DNA of 64,000 nucleotides from Phytophthora hibernalis (GCA_012656075.1 JAAKBF010000026.1:1-64000), one strand, 5' to 3'. Numbered from the stretch's first letter, positions 45,147 to 57,713 are shown. Numbers and translations are program-made. Notes: generated by a model not told the origin, from the letters alone.

Positions 45147-46175
45147 TCCTCCCCAACCGAACCGAGACGCCCTCGTCGAGCCGCTTCTTGTCGAACGTTG
45201 CGAAGCTGCTCAGTCATACCACGGCGACCCTCACGGGTACCGGCCAACACCACCTCCGGTCGTGGTCCACGGCGACCGTCTTGGGCCCAGTACAGCCCGC
45301 TGAGTCTCTGAGCGTGCTCGATGTCCTGCATGCCTTTCTTCCACGCTTGGTACGCTGCACCGACCTTCTTCCACGTTGAGCTTCCCAACGATGACGCTTC
45401 AAACCATCCCCACACGTGGCTGAACACGCTCACGGAGCAAACGAAACAGGTCACCTCCACTGCTTCCGCGTGCACGGTCAGATTGCCGTACACGACCACA
45501 TTGCCTGCTTCCGAGAGACCATAGTTCATCACTAGTAGTAGTGCAATCACACCGAACCATCCGCCACACGACCATTCCATCCCTTCATAGGCGTACAGCA
45601 CCCAATAGAAGACCGAGTAAAGCAACAGTGAAATCATCATCCAGGCGACTTTCATGGCACAACGGGCACGCTCGACCGTCCTCCACGCGTCAACACGAAT
45701 CCCTCTTGCGTTTTCACAGTCGTGCGCCAACCGTACTCTGTCGTTTCCGGCAAGAACACACACCAGCAAGCGTGATACGCATCGATCCACTTGTACATTA
45801 GCCGTCCCAGCCCTTCCTCGTGCTCGTGCCGCGCTTGTAAAACAATCATTGGCGTCAGCCACGGTGCTTCGTAGGACTTCCACCAACGAACGCATCAATT
45901 GCGGTCTCGAACCGACGGTCCCCGCACGAAATGTCGATAGCGACGCAGGCACAGCTTCACGATCTTAGCCCATTTGTAGACGAAGTAACTAACCGCCAAG
46001 CACGGTCGAACAGCGACTTCACGGAGCGGTTGGGTGATCACCCACACTAGCACTCCTCCCAAAGCACAGAGGACCTCGCGCCAGTAAGTGCCCCGAAGTT
46101 ACGGCAGCCATCCCCCATCACACTCACCGTAGTCAAACACCACTGCACCACATTCCAAGCGAACCCCATTTCCAT
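44993..46175 (-). CDS. Multi-pass membrane protein of the large retrotransposon, 3' end in the LTR
   Basis: ATG 46175 opens MEMGFAWNVVQWCLTTVSVM. Frame changes near 46080 and 45910 lead into 44993-45952. Hydrophobic segments include ALGGVLVWVI, LAVSYFVYKWAKIV, VAWMMISLLLYSVFYWVLYA, FGVIALLLVMNYGL and TCFVCSVSVFSHVWGWF, so four or five membrane passes are likely. The last third is soluble and charged (RREDE-rich helices, AQLRAEQQREDELADLSQLR). The stop is at 44993, 154 bases inside the 3' LTR. There is no recognisable fusion peptide, furin site or glycoprotein layout, so it need not be an envelope protein. Total about 395 residues. Function unknown. The position after pol and before the 3' LTR is where env-like genes of Gypsy elements sit. 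Confidence 0.6.
45147..45156 (-). promoter_or_regulatory. Polypurine tract
   Basis: On the minus strand GGTTGGGGAGGA directly precedes the 3' LTR (TGTCCCGAG). It would prime plus-strand DNA synthesis. Confidence 0.65.
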
Positions 46176-46462
46176 TATAGATTAGAAATGGCGAACGACC
46201 CGGTCAACTCAACCGTAGTGATCACGGAGGTCAGTTTGCGTCATTTCCCGCACGGTTGTTCAGCCTTCCGTGTCGAAAGCTGTAAGTCCATAACTGTCAA
46301 TCAAAGTTGAAGTTTCCGCAGTACCCTTTAGCTCCACTCGTGCCGTTCTTAGCGGTTATCACCGTGCCTCCGGCCTCCATAGTAGATTGAAGTGAACCGA
46401 CCAGGTTCAGGAGCCATCAATCACCGCGCAACAGGGGATAGCACTGGCCATTCGCCAATCTG

Positions 46463-48109
46463 CCGTCCACTGCTCACTCCGCACCCAGCCTCGCCACCAT
46501 CGCCATTTCCAAGTCAACTTCCTCGGCACCCGACCCCAAGGAAGTCGCGGCCGACCGCATCCATGCCGCGGTCGAAGAAGCCGACGACTCCCCAGATCCA
46601 AACACCGTTACCAGCGCCCAGTACGAGTTCTGGAGTCGTCTTCTCCCCGCCCTCGCCGAGAACACCGAATTGCGCGGGATCAAGGCCCTGGGTGACCTCG
46701 CACTCGCCATCATGGCCGACGACCCGGACCTTCCCGCCACGCTTGCCAAACCGGTCATTGTGCTGCCATCGTCCAACAATCAGGACCCCGGAGAACCACC
46801 GTCCCACAATCGCGTTCAGCCACTTCCCGCTCCTACGTCACGGTTTTCCGAGCGTCCCGTGACTCGCAGTTCTGGCAAGCCCAAGTCGTCCAAGAAACAG
46901 AAAACATCGGGCAAGTCCAGTGGAAGACGCCCTTATTCAAGTTTGAGTTGCCGATCGGTGCCCCGTCCACGGTCAAGAAGGACTTGGCCGGTCTCGTCAA
47001 GGCCGCTGCACAACTCGGTAAGGTACCGTTCCGAGTGGCGTATCCGTGGCGTGACCAGCGAGTCTGGTATGACCCCACCGAGTACCAGGACGTCCACCTC
47101 GCCCACTACCGTTTCTGGATGAAGCACCGCCGCACCTTCTTCGACTGTGTTCTCTACGCTCGCACTGACCAACCAGAAGCGCCTCAAGTCCATCAGTGAC
47201 AACATTGAAGTTTTCGGCTACTACGAGTTCATGCGTCGCTTCGAGGACGAGATCCACGACATCTTGATGTGGCTCGGCGGCAATGCGGCCAAGCATTCCG
47301 CGCGCGCCAAGAACAACCACAATGACGACCCGCCCCTAGAGACTTGTTGGCTCTGTGGAACCGTGACCGTCCTCGTTATGAGAGGGTGATTGCACGGATG
47401 TCCGGCCCGCAGACGGTTGATGAAGAAGGGTACGCCTCCATCCCAGAGTTGCTGGAACGGTCCAACGCGCTCGATCCCCACACACTGCTCACCTCCGTCT
47501 CTCCTTGCGCGCACTGGGCCGTATCGTGCTCGACATTCGTCAAGGAGCACCCGCTAATCCATCCTGGGTAGGCAACAAGACACGCGGCTCCTGGAAGACA
47601 CTGCTGACGAACAAAACGCTCAAGACCACCCAGCTCGAGGTCACCCGACTGCTGCAGAAGAACAAGTCCGTCGCCACGCTCGCCGAAAAACCATTCCGTA
47701 CGGCAGAGATAGGAGAAGACGACTCGGACTTCGAAGAGGACGGTGAGTTCACCGCGCTGCCTCCCGAAACTCCGTTAACAACAAAATCCAAGCTCGCAGC
47801 CATCGACGAAGACTCCGACGTCTCTTCCCACACCAGTATCACCGATGAATCCGACCACGAGACCAAGAACGTCAAGAAAGAGCACGTCTCCGACTTCGGA
47901 CCTGATGACGAAGACGACCAAGACGGTGATGAAGGCGCCAGAAGAACAAGAAGGACCCCAAAGCTTCGCAGGACGACGCCCAAGAGTCCGACGACAAATC
48001 AGGCGGCGGTAAGGACGTCGAATCGTTCGACACTGACGACAAGAAGCCGTCGCCCCCAAGTCACCTAAATCACCCCAGTCCAAATCTGGACGCTTTAGCC
48101 ACACCGTAG
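46463..48109 (+). CDS. Antisense ORF within the large retrotransposon
   Basis: About 550 codons on the strand opposite to gag-pol, in successive frames with breaks near 46900, 47150, 47345, 47500 and 47945, several at homopolymers. The first part is helical (AQYEFWSRLLPALAENTELR, ALGDLALAIMADDPDLPATL). A basic linker (KPKSSKKQK) follows, then a compact region with FKFELPIGAPSTVKKDLAGL, FRVAYPWRDQRVWYDPTEYQ, ISDNIEVFGYYEFMRRFEDE and RALGRIVLDIRQG. The C-terminus is acidic and Lys-rich (DEDDQDGDEGA). Codon texture and composition are protein-like, while the opposite strand reads as Ser-rich nonsense. An ATG at 46188 could be an upstream start, but its frame closes at 46313. I do not recognise the family. 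Confidence 0.55.
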
Positions 48110-48174
48110 AACGCTCCCATTCCGTTTTCTTTCCAATGTTGCCTTCGAGCGTTCCGTTCCAGCTTCACTTAACT

Positions 48175-51100
48175 TCAAAAATAAAATTCCCCATTTACCA
48201 CCACCGTTCCATTCTCGAACCATTTCAAATTCCATAGGTATCCAACCGTTTCATTGGTTCGAGAATTCCACCCCACGACCAACACCATCTGTACGTCGTC
48301 TTCGTCTACCTCTGCATTTGCCTCAGCCAAACAGGCACTCCTTCGCAGCTCAGGTAGACGGTTCTTCACCCTCCCAGACTGTTCAAATGCGGTAACCAAC
48401 GGGCCATATTCCGCCATTAATGCGGAAGCCAAAAAGTCTCAAAGTTGGCAGCTAACGCCAAGTATTCCACGGTCCGACCAGCCTTCCGTTTGGCTACCAC
48501 TCCCAACAACGGGGAATCTACACCCGTTATAACCGTATCCTCGTGACAAATTGTCAATCGCTCCGTGTAACTGGACGGAGGCAGATCCGACTCCTCCAGA
48601 GGACCACCGTTCGGTTCGCTGCCATCTTCCACCATATCCTCAGGTACTTCGTCAATAAAAGGTATGGTCCACCGTCCTTGAAACTTCTTGAGACGGTTGA
48701 CACTCACGGTCACCATCTTATCCGGGTGCGACGGGATATCAATCTGGTACCTATTTTCACCGAGCTTGCCTAAAACACGGTAGGGACCGTGCCACGTGAA
48801 AGCTAGCTTCTTCGTCCGTTTCTCTCCTTTCCGTGCTCTGAAGAATTGGTACACCCAAACCGGATCTCCAAGCTCATACTCGATCGGCCGCTGCCGGTGC
48901 AACCTCTGCTCATGCCGATCTTGCGCTTTCACCAACTGAAGCTCGACCAACATCCGTGAATCGTTCATGGAACGGTACAGTTCTCGTCTGTACTGAGCCA
49001 CTTCGTTGCTTCCATTTCTCACCTAAGTTCAGGAATGCCACGTCTAACGGGAGAATCGGGTCTCGACCGTATAAAGAGAAAAACGGCGTGTCCCCCAACG
49101 CCTCATGGTACGCAGTTCGGTAGGCGAACAACACACGTGGTAAATATAGATCCCAGTCCGTCTGCGCCTCACTCACATACATCTTGAGCATTCCAATGAC
49201 CGTTCCTTTGAATCTCTCAACCAGACCTTGCGTTTGAGGGTGATAAGCGGCGTCGTACCATTTCTTGATCCCGAGCGTATCGTAAAACGACTTAGCGAGT
49301 TCATAAATAAAGTTCGAGCCATGGTCACTCAACCGACGGGAAGGTACTCCGTACCTTGCCACCACACCGTTCACCATGGTGTGTACGAACGTCAGCGTGT
49401 CTAACCGGTCGGCAGCGAACGCCTCACCCCACCGTGTGAAATAGTCGACAAACACAAAGATGTACTTGTTGCCAGCCGTCGTGGTCCCCAGTGGCCCTAT
49501 AGCATCCACTACGAGTAGGGAGAACGGACCCGTCAAGTCAGCTACGGGCATCCGTTGCATCGGTCCCTGGTTCCACGGACGATGACCCTTTCCACCTCCA
49601 CACTCGCTGCACCCACGTATGTACTCAGCAACGTCCTTGCGCCATCCAGGCCAGTATCCGTGTCGTCTCACTCGGTCTCGGGTCTTAGTCAATCCCATGT
49701 GAGATGACAGAATGTCCGAATGACAGTAGTGCAGCACGACTTCCTGGTAACCGGCCGGAACTACTGGGATGGTTATGGTCCGTGCTGGTCCCACCGCCAC
49801 AGGTAAATGTACCTTTCTCATCAACACTTCGTTCATGACTTCATACTTAGGAGCCATCTTGACAATCTTCGCTCTGAAGAACGGATCCACAGGTAGAGCA
49901 CGGTCTTGTATGAACGCCACCAGCGCCTCTACCCAAGCCAATGGCCGTTGTTCTTGCAAGAACTGTTCCCTTTCCAGTCGGAACACGTCCATAGGAGAGC
50001 GAGGACGGTTCGGTGAGGAGGTTCCTCGTCCGTTCCAGGAGAAGCCCCATCCGCTCCGGATTTCGTTTCACCATCGAGTTGAGTGGGTTCAGTCTCCTGA
50101 ATCGGTTCCTCACCTTCCTTGGTCCCCTCGTATTCACCGTATTCAAAATCAACACCGTATTCGGCTTGGTCAGACTGCTCCCCAACCGAATTTGGAACCC
50201 GTCCTTCATCAGACGGTTCCGGATTCTGTAGGTCTCTCATCGGAAGAGTCCTTCTTTCCTGAACCGGGTTGAGAAAGTCGGCTAGAGTTACGGCATCGGC
50301 ACGGTCCGCAGGTAAGCGCGACAATCCGTCCACATGACCCATGGTCGTTCCAGGCTTGTGGAACACCTTGAACTGCAAATTCGAAAGCTCCATCGCCCAG
50401 CGTACCAATTTCGAGTTAGTCGTACGATTACCCGGACCGAAGACCCAAGTCAACGCCTGGTGATCCGTGTACAAGTCGAACTCACGCTTATTCAAGTAGC
50501 ATCTGAATTCCCAAGTGGCCCAAACCACGCCCCAACCATCAATCTCCGAGATACCATCTTTCTTCGTGATCCAGTTTTTCTGTGAGCCAGTCAGCAATTT
50601 ACTAGCATAGGCAACAACACGGTTGCGACCGTCCACTTCCTGCATAAGCCACGCTCCCACAGCATACCGTGAACAATCAACGAATAACTTGAAGCGGCGC
50701 TTTGCGTCAGGATAGACCAAAATAGGAGGCTTCACCAGCGCACGCTTGAGCTGTCGGAAGGCAGATTCACAGACCTCATTCCAGAGGAACGGTGCATCCT
50801 TCAACTTCAACCGTTCAAGCGGAGCAGAAATGAGAGCATACCCCGGAATGTACCGTCGGAAGTAACTAGTAAGACCCAAAATGACCGTATTCCGTGCAAG
50901 TTTTGAAGCCTCTGTACGTTCATCACTGACTTCACGTTTTCGGGATTAGGCAAGATTCCGGACGGAGTCACGATGTGCCCCAAGAAAGCCACTTGGTTTC
51001 GCCCCCAGTGACACTTTTTCATCTTGAGTTTGAAGCCAGCTTGCTGGAACCGTGTCAACACTTGGCGCAACCGTACCAAATGAGATGGGAAGTCCTTGCT

Positions 51101-54100
51101 GAAGATCACACAGTCATCCAAGTAAACTAGACAGATCCTCCATTTCAGATCCACTGACACTGTTTCCATGAGACGCTCGAAAGCCGGCACCGCATTGCAC
51201 AGACCAAAGGGCATAACTAGCCACTCATATAGACCGTACTTGCACGTGAAAGCCGTCCTAGACACGCTGTCTTCATGCATTGGCCCATTCCAATAGCCAG
51301 ACGCAATATCCATCGTAGAGAACAGTTGAGCGTCGCCTAGTACATCCAAAATGGCATCAATCAAAGGCATCGGGTAACAGTCCTTAACAGTGACAGCATT
51401 CAACCGTCTATAATCGTTACAGAAACGGAACACACCGTCAGGTTTACGGATCATCAATACCGGGCTCGCCCAAGGACTGTTGGGCGGTCGAATTAGACCC
51501 AGTTCCTCGTACTGCTGAATCTCGGCCTCCATGACTTCACCTTCGGTCAGCGAGACACGATACGGTTGTTGCTTTATCGGAGAGTTACCCCAGTGTCAAT
51601 CTGAAAGTGCAACAACTCCGTTCGTCCAGTTTTTAGACTCCACAAATATATCCTGAAAACGGTTCAATTCGGCCTGGAACAGTTCCTTTTGCTCCGTCGA
51701 CAGTTTGGACTCAGAAAAATCAGCCGACATCTCACCGTGCTTGTCAGGCGGGACATCAGGCTTAGTAGTCTTAACTTTCTTGTCCTCGACCTCCTTCCGT
51801 TCCTCGGACAGAGTCGCAGCAACTTCCTCCGTTTGACCCACTTCACTCGGAGCACTAGAAGGCCTCACGGTCATTCCAGGATTAGGCGACTGTTCACAAA
51901 CCGAACGCCTCCTCGGGGATTACTGAAGTAGCAGCCACGATCGTTCCTTTCCGGATCCAGTACTCATCAGTGGAAGCATTGCACATTTCCACAATACCTT
52001 TGCCATCCTCAACAGTTCCAAGAGATCGCGCAACGCACAGAGTAGGTGGTAAGCCCAGAGACCTTTCCACCATGACCGTAGTTCCTTTTTCTATGTCACC
52101 GATCACGCTTGTCATTGCCAGTGCATGTACACGAGGCGGGAGACGGATCGAGTTAACCATTGCCGCCATGAACGTCTCCTGCACAATCGTAATTCCAAGA
52201 GACAGCACTTCCCCGGTCCCTTTAACAGTAAGGTCCGTTCTTCCACATCAATCACGGCCTTGAAGACGCTCAAAGCGTCTACCCTAGTATAGCGTCCACA
52301 TGTAGGTGGTCCGCTACTAGGACGTGTAAAGCAACTTCAACCGACCCTATAGTCGCACCCACCCACGGATACGCAGACGATGGCCGGACGAGCTTCGAAC
52401 ACGGCCGTCGTACGGATCCAGAGCTTCAGCAGCACAGCCTAACCGTTTCATCACTTGACAGTCAACCAAACTGAAGGTCGCACCCGTATCAGTCAGCATC
52501 TGTGAAGGTAGACAGTCGATGTAGCCGCTAGAGAGAGCCTCAACGCTCCCCACAGAGCACACGACACGCCGTCCTCCCTCTACAATTCGAGGTACATCAA
52601 AGCCTTCTTCTCCGTCGTCGTCACGGACTCCAAACCCGTTAGGTAGGTTGACCGTAACAACTTCCACCAGACCGGTTTTCGGAGGTGGTTCAGCCTTAGC
52701 ACGCTCTGGTCTCAGCACATTCACATAGTGGTAAGCGTCTTCATCACACTCGAAACGGGATTTTAGTTTGCCCAATGCCTCAGCACGGTCTCGATATAGA
52801 ACCGAACAGTCAAAACCCACCGTTTTCTTTTGCTGAACCCGTCGGCGACGCTTAGCAGCAGGCGTGGTTGATCGTCCAGTCCGGTCACACAGCTTCCTCC
52901 AGATTGGAACCGCATTCCCAGCGAAGTAGTTCTCCACCCAGGACAACAATCGGTCCCAGCACGGACCAAGCAGTCCTCGTTCACGTACTACCTCGTCGAC
53001 AAAATAGCGTAGCCGTTCCCAGTCCACCTCAGGACTTTTGTCACGCAATGGAGGGATCTCAGCTGCTTCATCCTCACCGCGTGCGAGCTCCTTCAGCTTT
53101 TTCTCCGTGTCCATTTCCTTTTTAGCTTCCTTCAGCATACGATACACGGCAAGTCTGGCGATGGTCCATGCTTCCTTTGGCCGGACTGTCGTTTGAGCGA
53201 ATACTTCCGCAATGGCCGCTATTTCCACAGACGCGACCGTGTCTTCGATCTCCAACGAGAACGCGACATTTTCCTTCACTATTGCTTCAGCGTCCTCGAC
53301 CACAGGCTTGGTAGCTTCCATCTCGGAGTCGCTTTCGCTTTCCCCACTAGAGTCGCTCCTCGAACTTTCCGATTCGTCAAGTACCGTATCTACAGGAACC
53401 ACGCTCACTTCGACACTCTTTGTCACGGCCTCGGTTTTTTCTGACCGTACTACAGACACAGTAGTCGAGAAGTCACGGTTCGACCTTTTAACCTCTGCCG
53501 AATTCTCCAACGTGGCACGGAACCAATCCTGCCAATATTCGGGCGTGTTCGTACCCTCCGGTGTTGCTTCCCTTGCTCGAGCTAACACATCCGTATCCAG
53601 TCCGAGGAACCGTGCCATCTCTTCCAGAGTGGGGTTTCATCTGGTTTTCAGCGTTCTGCTTCACACGTCGCTTCAATTTCACTTCGACCAACGGGTACAA
53701 CCGTTCCTCGATTTCCTTGTCATATTCCTCCTTTTCTACAGCGACTTCTTCCTTAGCAATCACGCTTGCTTCTTCGCCTGGAACACAATTTCCCAATGCG
53801 TCCAGTTCATCCTCCGTGGACAATCGGGCGTTAGGCGACGGGTTTTCCTTTTCGGCTTTGTCCACAGCCTCCGTACCGTCCTTGCCTTTTCCAACTCGTC
53901 CACTTCTGATGCCAAGTTCACCAATTCTTCACTAGAAGGTTCGGGTGGATCCTGCGCCGGTTTCTCCCAACCTAGGAAGACGGTTTCACCGAGGTCCAGA
54001 TTGTCTAGACCATCGTCGTCTACCCAGACCGGTTCGACCACTCTCTTAGCCGTACGTAGTATACTTGCTATCACCGCGACCGTCTTCTGAGCTTCCGGCT

Positions 54101-54352
54101 CTCCAGCTACGACCTCCTGATTAGAGTCGGCCACCGTGCCGTAAACAACCACTGGTTCGTGCACTTCCTCTGCTTCCTGCAGTTCTCCTTCGAGATCGTC
54201 TTCAGCGTCGAAACCGTTTTCAAAGGCTTCAAAACTGTTTTCTACGATCTCCAGACCGTTCAATTCGGCCACCACGTCTTGGTCTTCCCAAACGATGGGC
54301 TCTTCAACCTAGCCCTCGTTGTCACTATACTCCATCTCACCGTTCAAATCCA
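48175..54352 (-). CDS. Pol polyprotein of the large retrotransposon
   Basis: ATG 54352 opens MDLNGEMEYSDNEG, with an in-frame TAG at about 54310. A long acidic N-terminal part (54300-52500, about 600 residues, many EEE/DDL runs) precedes the protease (MLTDTGATFSLVDC at about 52499-52457). RT runs 51532-50807: FCNDYRRLNAV, FSTMDIASGYW, MPFGLCNAVPAFERL, and YLDD at 51124-51113. RNase H is about 50690-50280 (LFVDCSRYAVGAWL, DLYTDHQALTW). Integrase is 49992-48910 with an H-H-C-C finger (ending CSECGGG) and D, D, E at VVDAIG, LSDHGSNF and GLVERFKG. A C-terminal region with GDPVWVYQFF follows, then about 85 further residues ending NGEFYF at 48175. Frame breaks lie at homopolymers near 53640, 52285, 51640, 51580, 50890, 49990 and 48430. 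All catalytic residues are intact. Confidence 0.88.
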
Positions 54353-54819
54353 TGAACTCCGCGTCCTCCAGCACGGCAAGACAGTCATTAGGTGGGTCGT
54401 GTACGCTTACAGTATAGCTAACTGTACATACTTTTACAGTAAGTAAGTGTCTAGTAAAAATCATAAACATGTCAGTGGCCGCAAATCAAGGTAAAATCGA
54501 GATGTTCTGTAGCCTCCCAGAATTGTTTTCAGAGACTCGGAACTCTGCAAACTGAATAGTTTCCTGCTCATTCGTGATAGAAAATTACATTCCTGTACTG
54601 TTTTTGGTGATAGCGTACGCTTCGGCTGTGCAAGTGATTAATCTGCTCGGCGGCCGCGTTCCTCGCACCCTAGTATTGTTTACCGCTTTGTGCATTGGTT
54701 ACAGGGGTAATCATCAACTCTCATACCTTATATACGCTATTACATGAAACTTACTGTAAAGTTCATGTTAGTAAGTGTCAAGTGAGGGCCATATACAGCA
54801 AAACAGCCAAGCCTAACAG
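54353..54819. other. Spacer between gag and pol of the large element
   Basis: About 460 bp without an open frame in the sense direction, unlike most Gypsy elements where gag and pol abut or overlap. Contains TCATCCTAG twice in tandem (about 54821-54840). Confidence 0.5.
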
Positions 54820-57244
54820 TCATCCTAGTCATCCTAGTCATCTTCCGCAATTTCCATTATTCCATCTCGGTTCACCGCCAAGTCAACGCTTTCATCCGAG
54901 TCGACTTGCAGAAGTTCCCCTCTTTCCCATTCATCTTCATACCTGATGATCGTTCGTCCAGTCTTCACGGTACGGTCACCACTCGAGTCATTCACTAGAC
55001 CAGAGGAAGGAGTGACTCTCTCCTCCCCTTCCTCCAGCCTCCGTCATTGACGAGGAGACGGTGGCAACGGTGGGTTCTCCTAGACCGAGCCATAGTCCGC
55101 AGCGTCTCAACGTCTGGACAGTTTGCAACGATGTGACCAGGTTTTCACATAGAAAACAGTTTCGAGTAGGCGACCGACCACCTTGGCCACCGTTATGCAT
55201 CCCATTACCACGGTACGGTTCCTCGCACTCCGACATGATGTGTCCGAGCCGTCCACAGCGTCGACAAGTCATCTTCAGGCGAGGACAGTTTAAACGACTG
55301 CATCCTTTCCGGTCACAACGTCCACACACGCTTATTCCTTCTCGAGTTCGGTCGTTCGCAGCCATTCTGATGCCACGGAACCGTTGTCCGTTCCCTTGGT
55401 CCCCACAAGACGGTGAAGGAGGCAAGTCCTGCACGGACGCAATGGTAGGAGTTCGGTTGCGAGAGACCGTGGTGGTTGCCAACGCTCCTGCTCCATTTGT
55501 TCCCGCCACTGTTCCTGCCTTGTCATGAACGACTGCATCTTCTGGGACAGTTCCTCGACAGACGATTGGCTTTTGTCCTTCTTGCCACGCTTCAGAGCTC
55601 CGTCTTCAAATTGGTCCTCTTCCTCAATAGGACGGTGCATGTCCTTGAACATCAACCACTCACACGCTGCAGGAATATCGCAGGCCGCGCTCGAGTCGAG
55701 CGTGGCCAGTAGACGCTTGTTTCTTAAGCCACGACGGAACAGTTGATATCGCATCCGTGGATCTGGATAGTCCAGAGCTTCGCACAGATCGGAGACACGG
55801 TCACCTCATTCTTCCACGGATTCTCCATGTTCACGCTTCGTCGTATGCAACCGTTCCCATAGCTCATCAGCCATTCTGCTCAGGAAGTGGTTATGGAACC
55901 TTGTGCGCAGAGTGTCGTAGGTCTTGATACTCGAATTACCCCAACAACGCTCACCTTCCTTGCCCTTCAACTTCTGACGGAACACCAGCAACCTCGACCG
56001 TTCTGGTAGTCCTTCAGTGTAAGACTCGAATGCTTCCCAGAAGTCACGTGATTTCTCCACCGTGGTCGTTTCCGAATAGTACATCGGAAGTACTTTCAAA
56101 GCGTTCGAAACCAGGCGTGACATCGCAAAAGACTCAGAAGTACGGACGGATGCCACCGGTCCAGCCACTCCATATCCGGTCTGTATAGACGCCGGAGCGT
56201 TCTGTCTGGGAGGTCCCAGAGGCGGAGGTTCGTTCCGAGGCGCAGGAGGAGCACTCTAATGTACAGGCTGTGCGTTCCTAGGCGCAGGCGGAGCACTCGT
56301 TCTCGAAAGAGGAGCCGTTCCTCCAGCCGTAGTCGCATGTCTAGTCGGTGGCGCACTTCTTCTCGCCGGAGGAGCACCTCGAGGCGTCACCACAGGAGTT
56401 CCAGTCTCGGCGCTCCGTGAGGAGGCGGACCTCCATGGTACGGACGTTGTATCCATCCAGGCGTACCATACGGGCCAATGCCCGGATAATACGGCAGGTA
56501 TGGAACCGGAAGCGCCGCGCCGTTCCTGTGGTTCAGGGACCATGACAGGTTCACGCTTCACATTCCAATCCCATCCAACCGATGGTTGTGCCACTCGACG
56601 TGTCTCCGGTCCGGTGTACCGTGCAATAAACCCACTAGGAGACCGTTTCGGAGCCTCCTTGACCGGTTCTGGTGGAGCTGGGGGCGGATACGGATAAGCG
56701 TACGCACTAGCATAGTGGGCATAGTACGAAGCCGGCACTCCTCCGTATTCTCCATAGCCTCCTTCATAGTCAGCGGCGTATCCTTCCGCCACCGTCTCTT
56801 CTCGCGGCTCACCGTGTTGACTCTGAACGTCACGGTGTCGATGACGCACGGAACGGTGTCGAGACCACTCATATCCCCGGCGTTCTCGCTTGTATCCTCG
56901 GCGGGCTCGCCTCCTTGTGTGGCTTTAGACTCATCTTCAAACTGATTCCACAGTTCCCTCATCACTTCACCTTGCAACGTCTCGCGACCGTCCGTCGTGG
57001 TGGCCTGAACCGACCGCTCACTTACACTTCCGCGACGACTGCTCGCTCTTGATCCCGAACGAGTTCCTTCTCCTAGGCTCGCTGGCCTTCGACTGGTCCG
57101 GCGACGCTCTTCGGACTCCAGCCGCTCTATTTCAGACCGTACTGCACCAGTAGCTTGGTCACCTTGATCCACTTCACGGTCGCCACCTAGGCGTTCCGTG
57201 CCATCTCCATTTCCATCATCGCGCGCATCGTCCTGCCGCGGCAT
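54820..57244 (-). CDS. Gag polyprotein of the large retrotransposon
   Basis: ATG 57244 opens MPRQDDARDDGNGDGTERLG. The N-terminal third is disordered (Glu/Arg/Ser), followed by a Tyr/Pro-rich stretch (YYAHYASAYAYPYPPPAPP) and an Arg/Pro/Ala stretch. The retrotransposon gag domain is at about 56050-55400 (SRDFWEAFESYTEGLPERSR, TLRTRFHNHFLSRMADELWE, RYQLFRRGLRNKRLLATLDS). Three Cys/His motifs follow at about 55320-55130 (CGRCDRKGCSRLNCPRLK; CRRCGRLGHIMSEC, a CX2CX4HX4C knuckle; and CFLCEN, completed in a shifted frame). The frame closes with an acidic tail near 54822. Breaks occur near 56820, 56260, 55800, 55480 and 55130. Gag forms the particle and binds RNA. Confidence 0.8.
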
Positions 57245-57698
57245 TTTCCAGTTGTGCTAATCGTTTCCTAGATCTTCCGTGCACCCAATTTCCGTAGCTC
57301 GGCGCGCTGTTAGTCACTCAACCGTCGACACTTTCAAGTCCGTCCGCCGGACGTTCCACTTCACCAACCGTAGACTGCGCTGCTTGATCCTCGAACGCCC
57401 GCCTCTCACAGTCCAATAGAAGATCGCACTTCTGTTCCTCGCACACCTTCTACCGTTCTCTTCGCCCGTTCCCTGGCGACGCTACACCGAGACCGTTCTC
57501 AATGGCCTTCCAGGCATGGGTGATTCTCCAACTTCGAATGTGACGCGGCCTCCAACGCGGTTCCTTGCGCGGCAGACTACGTACGGGGCCCTTGCCAAGC
57601 GTACGCGCACTGCAATCGAAGCGGTTACGATCCCACGCTCCCGACTCTCCATCCAGGGCACACAGCTGCACGCCGAAGACTGTACCCTGCTTCTCCAC

Positions 57699-57713
57699 CA
57701 AGCTGTCGCGAGC
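57699..57713 (-). promoter_or_regulatory. Candidate primer-binding site of the large element
   Basis: On the minus strand the 5' LTR end (CTCGCGACA) is followed by GCTTGGTGGAGAAGCAGGG. A TGG two or three bases after the LTR fits a tRNA 3' CCA. The tRNA was not identified. It differs from the TGGTGCCGCGACC site of Gypsy A, B and C. Confidence 0.45.

Noticed and set aside
44993..45952. Calling the membrane ORF a retroviral-type envelope
   Set aside because: No signal peptide plus single anchor layout, no cleavage site or fusion peptide; multi-pass topology argues against it.
47540..47983. Minus-strand Ser-rich ORF opposite the antisense gene of the large element
   Set aside because: It is the mirror image of an acidic coding region; composition is unlike a real protein and it has no motif.
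53212..54090. Long plus-strand ORF of 292 codons
   Set aside because: It lies antisense to the acidic N-terminal part of pol, which has the stronger coding signal; Ser/Thr/Phe-rich mirror translation.
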